A stretch of 54,147 nt of DNA, from contig JAGXTF010000104.1 in assembly GCA_018333525.1 (NCBI GenBank), positions 1 through 54,147 of the forward strand, given 5' to 3'. This DNA is from Bacteroidota bacterium. GTDB lineage: Bacteria > Bacteroidota > Bacteroidia > NS11-12g > UBA955. This document shows, piece by piece, positions 25,180 through 32,161 of the stretch (position 1 is the stretch's first letter; each line of letters begins with the position of its first letter). The translations under genes were made by a program, and so were the position numbers. A model generated the notes under the pieces. It was not told the DNA's origin. It worked only from the letters and a program-made list of their open reading frames with translations, and did no database searches.

Positions 25180-25774
25180 TGTTTTTTTATTTATTTAATT
25201 ACCTGTACAGCCTTGAATATAACGGACTATTTCGGAACTTTTAAGTGTGTTTTTAATTACTTTATTTCCTCAAGCCGGCCTTATTTATACGTGGACTATA
25301 GTTAGGTTTTTTTTAAGATTTGCTTTACAGTTCTTTTTTGTTAAACTATTTATTTAAGTGGAAAGTAAAAAAACACAAATTATTTAACCGGTTGTTTTGA
25401 TCAAGTTAAGAAATACCTCATCCATTCTAAATCAAAAAATTCAGACAAAATAGTTTTTAATATTTCTATTGAAATTTTACCAACTATTAAAATAGATATT
25501 TACCAGTTTTCCATTCAATATTAATTTTCCTTCCAATCTAATAAGAATATTATCTTAAAAAGTCCATCATATTTTACTTAGAAATTAAAAAATATATGTA
25601 AAGAACAGAAATACAATAACATACGGGATCATTGAAGGTTGGATTTTAGTAGCCTGGTGTATAATCCGATATTTTATCCTTTGAAAAACCTGTTAGTTTA
25701 GTGAATTATTATTCAAATAAATCTGAATAAAAGTATAAAAGATTAAGTATGCGTTTAAAATTATTTTCCTCATA
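25180..25774. other. AT-rich intergenic region between the sigma factor and peptide D
   Basis: The stretch of about 595 bases contains no credible frame on either strand. Its main feature is the 18-bp motif at 25287-25304 in front of peptide D. The rest is strongly AT-rich and looks like regulatory or spacer DNA. Confidence 0.5.
25287..25304 (-). promoter_or_regulatory. Second copy of the 18-bp motif, upstream of peptide D
   Basis: On the minus strand it reads TAACTATAGTCCACGTAT, 107 bases before the peptide D start. It pairs with the copy at 24880-24897 in sequence, strand and distance to the gene. Confidence 0.45.
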
Positions 25775-26428
25775 TCAGGACTCTTGAGGGGCCCGATAAT
25801 TCATGTGTACGCGGAGAGCAAGTTTAGCCTTCGATATCAGATTATAAGCGCTCTTGAGACTAATATTCATGATGGTAGAAATTTCTTCAGGAGTTAAATT
25901 GAAATAAAACTTGAGTATAATAATTTTCTTTTGCCTATCGGAAAGCTTGTTGATGTTTTTCAGTATTTGAATTGCATTATGGTTGAATTCCTGCACATAA
26001 ATGAAGGTTTCCTCAACCGATGGTAGAGTCTGGTGCAAGTAACTTTCTGGCAGTGAATAAGATTGTAATTTAGTTAGAGTTCTTATCAGCCGTCTTCGGA
26101 GGCAGGTCTTTAGATATGCAGAAATGTTATTCGTTGTTCCAAGATGATCGCGGTGATTCCAGAGTTCAATAAATAAATCATGTGTTTCATCCTCTATAAG
26201 ACAATAATCGTTGGTGATGGTACTGCCGTACGCTAGTAATTTGGATGAATATTTCTCATAAATAGCCTGAAGCGCACTTTCATCGCCATTTCTAAAGGAT
26301 TGCCATAACTCATATTCATAATTTGGCGACTCCGCTTCAGCAAACTTTTGCTGAAGCTCAGTCATAGAGCCCATATTTGATGGTGATATCGGATTTTGAT
26401 CTTTATTCCGTTTTGTTGCCATAAACAA
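25775..26428 (-). CDS. ECF-type (sigma-70 family) RNA polymerase sigma factor
   Basis: The protein of 217 residues has a sigma-2 region (AIYEKYSSKLLAYGSTITND, then EDETHDLFIELWNHRD) and a sigma-4 helix-turn-helix (LSDRQKKIIILKFYFNLTPE, then EISTIMNISLKSAYNLISKA), with a 25-35 residue extension before sigma-2. No anti-sigma (FecR-like) gene is next to it, unlike many Bacteroidota ECF genes. It is upstream of and on the same strand as the peptide cluster, so it is a candidate regulator of it. In-frame ATGs at 26428 and 26422 are both possible starts. Confidence 0.88.
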   Translation of the reverse strand: MFMATKRNKDQNPISPSNMGSMTELQQKFAEAESPNYEYELWQSFRNGDESALQAIYEKYSSKLLAYGSTITNDYCLIEDETHDLFIELWNHRDHLGTTNNISAYLKTCLRRRLIRTLTKLQSYSLPESYLHQTLPSVEETFIYVQEFNHNAIQILKNINKLSDRQKKIIILKFYFNLTPEEISTIMNISLKSAYNLISKAKLALRVHMNYRAPQES

Positions 26429-27177
26429 CTCTTTAGATAATTATTTACGGGCCTAAATGCTAAATGGCCATGAAAACTGCAAGTCATAACCGAAAGACCT
26501 GAAATGGCTTTTCGATGCATGACAAAATGATTCTTTTTTGGATCATTGCATGTTTGTCTGGACAACTATCATATAAGTATGTCTACAGACGCAAAGCGGT
26601 GTAATAATGGTGTTACTCGATCATTGGATAATATTAAGATTAATGAACCCTCTTAACATGCTAAGATATATTAAAAAAATTAAATAATCAAGGGGAAAAT
26701 CAATTTTAAAGATGTTTGAACAACTTATAAGTATCCTGAGAATCGCAAGGTTACACTTCGACTTTATGCCTTTAATCTATCTGACTGAATTAAAAAAAGA
26801 TTTACAGAGCGTTAATTTACAAAACCTCCCAATGAGGAAGAAAAACAGTAAATACGCTGCATATATTGAAGTGAAATAAGTGTAAACAAATAGATTTTTT
26901 ATAATTGGGAAAAAGAATAGATAGGTTATCGAACTTTAATAAAACGATTTTGTAAAAAATTCAATTGTAATTTATATTTTTTAGATTGACTCGATGGTCT
27001 TATCCGATTATTTAAATTTTCAAATTACAACTATATATTCCGCAGAAAACCGTGAATATGACCTTGTCCAAAAGACTACAAATTGCTATTCCTGCATAGT
27101 GAAGTGTAATCAAAGAATGAAATTAGTTATTGTCCGGATTTACATGTGAAAAAAAATACCAATTAATTTGTGAAAAT
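26429..27177. other. Long AT-rich intergenic region upstream of the sigma factor
   Basis: About 750 bases separate the sigma factor start from the truA stop. No recognisable gene, tRNA or strong terminator is seen. The only notable frame is a 55-codon one on the plus strand at 26712-26879. This is the longest gene-poor stretch in the window and borders the peptide system, which could mark the edge of an acquired region. Confidence 0.5.
26712..26879 (+). CDS. Possible small protein, unrecognised
   Basis: An ATG-started frame of 55 codons encodes a peptide with a hydrophobic N-terminal half (MFEQLISILRIARLHFDFMP) and a basic C-terminal half (MRKKNSKYAAYIEVK). No family is recognised and no ribosome-binding site is evident. 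It may be chance. It is listed because it is the only sizeable frame in a 750-base gap and has an amphipathic, protein-like composition. Confidence 0.2.
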   Translation: MFEQLISILRIARLHFDFMPLIYLTELKKDLQSVNLQNLPMRKKNSKYAAYIEVK

Positions 27178-27900
27178 TCAATACACGACTTCTTCCAACA
27201 CCAGCCCCTTGGCAGGCACACTCTCCCCAGCGTCACTCCTGGTTCCATTTTGAAGAATACCCTCGAATTCAGTAACTGATAATTTGCCATTTCCAACTTC
27301 TATCAGTGAACCAACAATCGCCCTCACCATATTCCTTAAAAAACGATTGGCGCGAATGGTGAAAACCGCTCCGTTTTCATCAAATTCCCATTGTGCAAAT
27401 GTAACATCACAAACATAATTATTATTTGGTGCTTCGCCCTTGCAAAAACAAATGAATTCCTTTTGTCCAATCAGCATATCTGCGGCCCTGTTCATCATTC
27501 CGAAATCCAAAACACCATAACGGAACCAACTAATTCCTTCTAAAAATGGATTTTTTTTGAAATGAATATAATATTTATATTCCCTGCTTTTTGCATCAAA
27601 GCGAGCATGGAACGAATCCGCTGTCTGAGCGGAGTCGAAGACAGCGATATCCCTTGGCAATAGCCCGTTTAATCTGAAAACAAAATTATCTGGTAGCGGT
27701 TTTTCTGAATCAAAATGTGCAACAAAATGTTTTGCATGCACTCCGGTATCCGTCCTTCCACAGCCTGTTAATGCAACTTTATTTTGAAATAATATTTCTA
27801 TTTTTTCTTCAATCACCTGTTGAACACCAATGGCATTGATCTGCCGCTGCCATCCATTATAGGCTGTTCCGCGATAACAAAGATTTAACCTGTACCTCAA
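27178..27900 (-). CDS. truA: tRNA pseudouridine synthase A
   Basis: TruA makes pseudouridine at positions 38-40 of tRNA anticodon stems. The catalytic aspartate is in GRTDTGVHA, preceded by YRGTAYNGWQRQ at the start and followed by FHARFDAKSREYKYY, NRFLRNMVRAIVG and the C-terminal PAKGLVLEEV. I place the start at the TTG at 27900 (MRYRLNLCYRG), which matches the family. A TTG at 27933 would add 11 residues. A perfect TATTTTTG box lies four bases before the chosen start, implying a leaderless mRNA. The codons for AVFDSAQTA in a variable loop (27619-27646) coincide with a perfect palindrome of a repeat family. Confidence 0.92.
   Translation of the reverse strand: MRYRLNLCYRGTAYNGWQRQINAIGVQQVIEEKIEILFQNKVALTGCGRTDTGVHAKHFVAHFDSEKPLPDNFVFRLNGLLPRDIAVFDSAQTADSFHARFDAKSREYKYYIHFKKNPFLEGISWFRYGVLDFGMMNRAADMLIGQKEFICFCKGEAPNNNYVCDVTFAQWEFDENGAVFTIRANRFLRNMVRAIVGSLIEVGNGKLSVTEFEGILQNGTRSDAGESVPAKGLVLEEVVY
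27619..27646. repeat. Palindromic repeat element embedded in the truA coding sequence
   Basis: Perfect 8-bp arms CGCTGTCT and AGACAGCG flank GAGCGGAGTCGA. The core differs at only two positions from the core GAGCGAAGCCGA of the 62-bp repeats at 2957-3142. The reading frame runs through it without disruption. Confidence 0.7.
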
Positions 27901-27904
27901 AAGG

Positions 27905-27912
27905 CAAAAATA
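27905..27912 (-). promoter_or_regulatory. -7 box (TATTTTTG) of a probably leaderless truA promoter
   Basis: It is a perfect TAnnTTTG match on the minus strand, ending four bases before the TTG start codon at 27900. The same four-base spacing is seen before moaD and the T9SS gene at 36238. Confidence 0.4.
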
Positions 27913-28139
27913 CAAAACTGCTATTAACCTCAAGGGCTTGCAGTCTCACAAAGTACTAACAGCCCAAAGTGCACAAGGAAAAGCCCAAAGCTCACTCCAT
28001 AACCAATTCTTAAACCCCTGAGAAACAAGCAATTAATGAATAAATGAGAAGACACGGTGGACAGCGAGGAATTTTCTGTGTAATCCTAAAATCCGTCAAA
28101 TCTGCGTTTCTGCATTTTGGTATTTACAACCTTAGCGGT

Positions 28140-29339
28140 TTACAAATTCTCGTATACAATCGCACAACCCTGGCCAACACCAATGCACATGGTAGCTAGT
28201 CCATATCGAACATTTCCTCTGCGTTTCATTTCGTGCAACAATGTGGCACTTATCCGCGTACCACTCGCACCTAATGGATGCCCAATTGCTATACTTCCAC
28301 CATTTACATTTACAATTTCTCTTGGTATTTGCAACTCCTGCATGCTGGCGATTACCTGCACTGCAAAAGCTTCGTTTAATTCTGCCAAACCCAGATCATT
28401 TGCTGTAATTCCCGCATTTTTCATCGCCTTTTGGCTGGAAGGTACGGGACCCATGCCCATAATTTCCGGAGGAACACCTGCCGCAGCAAACCCTGCAATT
28501 CGCGCCATCGGTTTCAGATTATAGCGCTTTACAGCTTCTGCAGATGCCAAAATTACACAAGCAGAGCCATCATTAATTCCGCTGGAATTACCGGCTGTAA
28601 CAGTGCCATCTTTTCTGAAAGCGGCTTTCAAACCGGCTAAAGTTTCTACACTGCTCAATCTTGGATGTTCGTCTTTTGCAAAAATCACCGGTTCTCCTTT
28701 TCGTTGGGGAATAGAAACCGGCAACAACTGGCTGGCGAAATACCCGGCTTCATGCGCCTTTTGGTAATTGGTTTGTGTTTCCGCAGAAAAAATATCCTGT
28801 GCTTCCCGGCTGATTTTATATTTTTCTGCAACATTTTCCGCAGTTTCCCCCATGCTGTAAGGATGGTACATTGCAGAAAGTGCAGGATTGGTGAAGCGCC
28901 AGCCAATGGTGGTATCATGTATCTCCACATGCCGTTGAAATCCGGCCTCTGCTTTTGCCATCACAAAAGGCGCTCTGGTCATGCTTTCTGAACCACCTGC
29001 AAGAATCAAATCGGATTGCCCGCTTCCAATAGCCATTGCGCCATTCATGATACTTTGCAAACCCGAGGCGCACAAACGGTTTACCGTATAACCCGGTACT
29101 GAAACCGGTAAACCAGCGAGCAATAATGCCATTCGCGCTACATTCCGGTTGTCTTCCCCGGCCTGATTGGCGGCACCAAAAATCACATCATCGGTTTCTG
29201 AAAAGTCTATGGTTGGGTTTCTGGCCATTATCCCTTTGATAACATGTGCAGCCAAATCATCGGGTCGTACAGTTGCCAGGGCACCTCCAAATTTGCCCAC
29301 CGGAGTGCGCAAAGCGTCAATCACGAATACGTCATTCAT
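28140..29339 (-). CDS. Acetyl-CoA C-acyltransferase (thiolase), PcaF/PaaJ type
   Basis: The 399-residue thiolase has the acyl-accepting cysteine in NRLCASGLQS (about 85-94), the histidine in NGGSIAIGHPLGASG (near 345-359) and the second cysteine in TMCIGVGQG (near 384-392). The segments ANQAGEDNRNVARMALLLAG and DTTIGWRFTNP are typical of 3-oxoadipyl-CoA / 3-oxo-dehydrosuberyl-CoA thiolases. No other aromatic-degradation genes are nearby, so it may equally serve general beta-oxidation or acetoacetyl-CoA metabolism. A minus-strand TATTTTTG box at 29347-29354 ends seven bases before the ATG. Confidence 0.9.
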   Translation of the reverse strand: MNDVFVIDALRTPVGKFGGALATVRPDDLAAHVIKGIMARNPTIDFSETDDVIFGAANQAGEDNRNVARMALLLAGLPVSVPGYTVNRLCASGLQSIMNGAMAIGSGQSDLILAGGSESMTRAPFVMAKAEAGFQRHVEIHDTTIGWRFTNPALSAMYHPYSMGETAENVAEKYKISREAQDIFSAETQTNYQKAHEAGYFASQLLPVSIPQRKGEPVIFAKDEHPRLSSVETLAGLKAAFRKDGTVTAGNSSGINDGSACVILASAEAVKRYNLKPMARIAGFAAAGVPPEIMGMGPVPSSQKAMKNAGITANDLGLAELNEAFAVQVIASMQELQIPREIVNVNGGSIAIGHPLGASGTRISATLLHEMKRRGNVRYGLATMCIGVGQGCAIVYENL

Positions 29340-29402
29340 TCCACCGCAAAAATAAGCGTTGTCAACGCTACTCTGGAACTTACAGTATTGTGCCTAAATA
29401 AA

Positions 29403-29434
29403 TTTGGCATTCCAAGCAACGTTTTGTATTCTTG
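29403..29434 (+). promoter_or_regulatory. Candidate promoter TTTG-N20-TATTCTTG upstream of the first barrel paralogue
   Basis: TTTG (29403-29406) and TATTCTTG (29427-29434, one mismatch to TAnnTTTG) are 20 bases apart. Downstream lies AGGAGGGG (29450-29457), an unusually strong Shine-Dalgarno sequence for this phylum, three bases before the ATG at 29461. Confidence 0.45.
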
Positions 29435-29460
29435 TATGTCAAAATAAGCAGGAGGGGCTT

Positions 29461-30393
29461 ATGATGTATAGACCTATTTTCAATTCTAAAAAACGCAATC
29501 TGTTCAGGTTCAGTGCATTGGCGCTCGCCTTAACTTCTACCCAAATTTCTTTCGGGCAATTTGAATTAATCGCCACTGCAGGAACCAGCCATTTTCTTGG
29601 TGACCTGGGAGGAAAACCCACTCTGGGGTCCAATAATGTATCAGATCTGAATTGGCAAAGCACGCGTTATATGGCCGGGCTTGGAGCAAGAATCAACATG
29701 GGACACAGGTTTGCACTCAGGGCTTCCGGTTATTACACCCGCGTTTCAGCTAACGATGAATTCACCAATAACCGGGAACGTCACATGCGTAACCTGGATT
29801 TTTTTAGCAACATATATGGGGCAGATGCAGTCCTTGAATTTCATTTTCGCAGCAGAAACTCCCGTTTTGCAGATAAACATTGGTATATTTTCGGAGGCGG
29901 CGGGTATTTTCGTTTCAACCCTAAAACCCATTACAATGGGCAAGTAGTTGCATTACAACCTTTGGGAACTGAAGGACAATTTTTTCTTCCCGGCAGGTCT
30001 CCATACAAACTTTCCAGCTTCACCATACCATTTGGAATCGGATACAAATTCAAAGTTTTCTCCTCCGGATATCTTACACTTCAGGTGGATGCCAGAAAAA
30101 CATTTACCGATTATATCGATGATGCCAGTACCCAATTTGTAGATAAAACCCAACTGCTCGCCAGTAATGGTCCGGTAGCCGTGGCTTTATCTGACCGAAG
30201 CAATCCGGATGGGCGTATCATTGGATTTAGTGAGCCGGGTGCCATTCGTGCAAACCCCAATAACAACGATAATTTCTTTTTCCTTTCAGTCTCCTATAAC
30301 CTGGTTATCGGCGCAACTCAAAAAGAAGTATCTTTTTCCAAAAAGGGTGGAAAGCATTTGGGTGCCGGTAAAAACAAGTGTTATTCTTTTTAA
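29461..30393 (+). CDS. Outer-membrane beta-barrel protein (DUF6089-like), paralogue 1
   Basis: A 310-residue protein with a signal peptide (MMYRPIFNSKKRNLFRFSAL to about residue 32, FGQ). Its barrel strands begin FELIATAGTSHFLGDLGG and run to FFFLSVSYNLVIG, and the C-terminus ends KNKCYSF. The AGGAGG-containing site just upstream decides the start at 29461; an earlier in-frame ATG at 29404 would lie inside the promoter. The next gene is a tandem paralogue with the same layout, shared blocks such as ALQPLGTEGQFF and TDYIDD, and a similar Cys-containing tail. The transported substrate or structural role is unknown. Confidence 0.82.
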   Translation: MMYRPIFNSKKRNLFRFSALALALTSTQISFGQFELIATAGTSHFLGDLGGKPTLGSNNVSDLNWQSTRYMAGLGARINMGHRFALRASGYYTRVSANDEFTNNRERHMRNLDFFSNIYGADAVLEFHFRSRNSRFADKHWYIFGGGGYFRFNPKTHYNGQVVALQPLGTEGQFFLPGRSPYKLSSFTIPFGIGYKFKVFSSGYLTLQVDARKTFTDYIDDASTQFVDKTQLLASNGPVAVALSDRSNPDGRIIGFSEPGAIRANPNNNDNFFFLSVSYNLVIGATQKEVSFSKKGGKHLGAGKNKCYSF

Positions 30394-30624
30394 CACGCTG
30401 TTTACATATACAAGCTCTCATCAGGACGTTTCTAAAAAGTAATTTTCAAGTCAATTTCGAGATTTTTATTGCAAGACATGGCGCATTTTGCATTTCAGGC
30501 TGGGGGCCTGTAAAAGAGTTACAATGCCGTATTGCAATAAAAAGCGATGTATATAGCCGCGGTCAATAATTTGAATAGTACGGACAAAAAGAATTTTTGA
30601 CATATGTTCTATTCAAACATTAAT

Positions 30625-30632
30625 TATTTTTG
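30625..30632 (+). promoter_or_regulatory. -7 box (TATTTTTG) upstream of the second barrel paralogue
   Basis: It is a perfect TAnnTTTG box ending ten bases before the ATG at 30643. Because it lies downstream of the alternative ATG at 30604, it supports the shorter start. No TTTG at the usual -33 spacing is visible. Confidence 0.4.
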
Positions 30633-30642
30633 CAGTTCAGGT

Positions 30643-31581
30643 ATGGCGAATTACCAAGGTACCGGGCTAAATCCAGAAACAAATAAACCTGCTTTTTCAT
30701 CCACTTTGGTATTAGTACTGTTGTTGGGCTGTTTGTCTATACAACAGGCTAAGGCACAACTGGAATTTGTTTCGTTTTTCGGAACTTCACATTATTCCGG
30801 TGATTTGGGTGGTGGTTTCTCATTTTCCGAAATGAACACTTCTGAACTGAGCTTTGGAAGTACTCGTTTCGCGTTGGGTGCGGGAGTGCGCGCATATGCC
30901 ACCAGAAGGCTGGCTTTTCGCGGCAATTTGTTTTATGGCAAAATAAGTGGAGATGATAAATACACAGACAACATTCCACGCCGCAACCGTAACCTGAATT
31001 TTTACTCGCCGATTGTTGGAATTACAGGATACATGGAGTTTCACTTTGGTTTTGGCAGCAAGGGCGTGGATCAGTTTTACCTCATGGGAGGAGCGGATTA
31101 TTTTCATTTTAATCCCAAAACCAAATACAAAGGCTCAGTAGTGGAGTTGCAACCTCTTGGTACAGAGGGCCAGTATTTTATTCAGGATAAAGCACCATAC
31201 AATCTCAATTCCGGAGCAATGGTGTTGGGAATGGGCGCTAATTTGTTCTATTCTCCCAGAGCCACTTTAAGTTTGGAGATTACCGGACACAGAACTTTCA
31301 CCGATTATCTGGATGACGTTTCTACCACTTATGTAGACAAAAGCCAACTGCTTACCAGCAATGGACAGGATGCTGTGGCGCTTGCAGACAGAAGTCTGGG
31401 GCTCATTCCAAACTCTTCGGATCCCGGTGCAATTCGCGGCAACCCCGGTGTTAAGGATAATTTCTATTTCGTATCCGTTGTCTATAGTTACAGAATCGGA
31501 AATTCTAAACGAAATTCATCCGTTTATAATCAACCGGGAGGCGTGAGAAGAGGAACCAAAAAACGTTGTTTCGACTTTTAA
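30643..31581 (+). CDS. Outer-membrane beta-barrel protein (DUF6089-like), paralogue 2
   Basis: A 312-residue paralogue of the preceding gene. It has a signal peptide (hydrophobic LVLVLLLGCLSIQQ, cleaved near AKAQ), then LEFVSFFGTSHYSGDLGG, FNPKTKYKGSVVELQPLGTE (the other copy has FNPKTHYNGQVVALQPLGTE), TFTDYLDDVSTTYVDKSQLL and an SDPGAIRGNPG loop. It ends GTKKRCFDF. The ATG at 30643 is preferred. The stop overlaps the start of the next gene (TAATG). The two copies presumably arose by tandem duplication and have diverged widely outside the shared blocks. Confidence 0.82.
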   Translation: MANYQGTGLNPETNKPAFSSTLVLVLLLGCLSIQQAKAQLEFVSFFGTSHYSGDLGGGFSFSEMNTSELSFGSTRFALGAGVRAYATRRLAFRGNLFYGKISGDDKYTDNIPRRNRNLNFYSPIVGITGYMEFHFGFGSKGVDQFYLMGGADYFHFNPKTKYKGSVVELQPLGTEGQYFIQDKAPYNLNSGAMVLGMGANLFYSPRATLSLEITGHRTFTDYLDDVSTTYVDKSQLLTSNGQDAVALADRSLGLIPNSSDPGAIRGNPGVKDNFYFVSVVYSYRIGNSKRNSSVYNQPGGVRRGTKKRCFDF

Positions 31582-32108
31582 TGAAACTGCACTCCGGAAA
31601 TAGAAAATTCGATATTTTTCAGGGTTTTAAATTCCTTTTAATTGCAATATTAATTCTGGTAGTAGGCGCAGGTCCCATTTGGAAAACATTTACCATAGTT
31701 ATAGGTAAAATCAATATTGAAAAATCTATTGGGAAATTAGAAAAAGATCTTCCTACTTCAAAAATCTTATTAAACAAAAAGGAATATTCTAAATTATTTC
31801 CCGGGGACGAGATTTATTTCCAACAAAAAAAATACGATATATTTCAGGTACTCGATAAAGGTGATTTTTGGGAAGCCGTAGCATATTGTGATGTTTTGGA
31901 AACCAATCTGGAGGCTGATTTATTGAATAACAAGACCAAAGACTCCAATCATCAGAAAACGAATATTACATACGAAACTGTTTTGTGGTTTATTGAATAT
32001 ATGAATTTCGAATATCTTTATAACACAAAAGTATTAAAAGGAAATTCAGAAATTGCAGCGGCACTTCTAACAGGCTTTCCTGATAAGGTTTTTCAGCCAC
32101 CGGTCTGA
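31581..32108 (+). CDS. Small membrane-anchored protein of unknown function
   Basis: I do not recognise this 175-residue protein. After MKLHSGNRKFDIFQG comes one transmembrane segment (FKFLLIAILILVVGAGPIW, about 16-34), then a mostly soluble domain with FPGDEIYFQQKKYDIFQVLD, probably on the periplasmic side. Its ATG overlaps the stop codon of the second barrel gene, so it is translationally coupled to it. A TonB-dependent receptor gene follows after 53 bases. An in-frame ATG at 31566 would run into the previous gene and is unlikely. Confidence 0.7.
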   Translation: MKLHSGNRKFDIFQGFKFLLIAILILVVGAGPIWKTFTIVIGKINIEKSIGKLEKDLPTSKILLNKKEYSKLFPGDEIYFQQKKYDIFQVLDKGDFWEAVAYCDVLETNLEADLLNNKTKDSNHQKTNITYETVLWFIEYMNFEYLYNTKVLKGNSEIAAALLTGFPDKVFQPPV

Positions 32109-32161
32109 ACTTTTTTTTTAAAAAAAAGAACAGATTTCTACCTACAAAACTTTATAATAAA

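Noticed and set aside
26564-26580. AACTAT-N8-TAT on the plus strand, resembling the peptide upstream motif
   Set aside because: Only the AACTAT and TAT parts match, it is on the opposite strand, and no convincing gene follows, so chance is likely in AT-rich DNA.
27934-28139. Possible RNA gene between truA and the thiolase
   Set aside because: No tRNA-like cloverleaf or strong hairpin is seen in this region.
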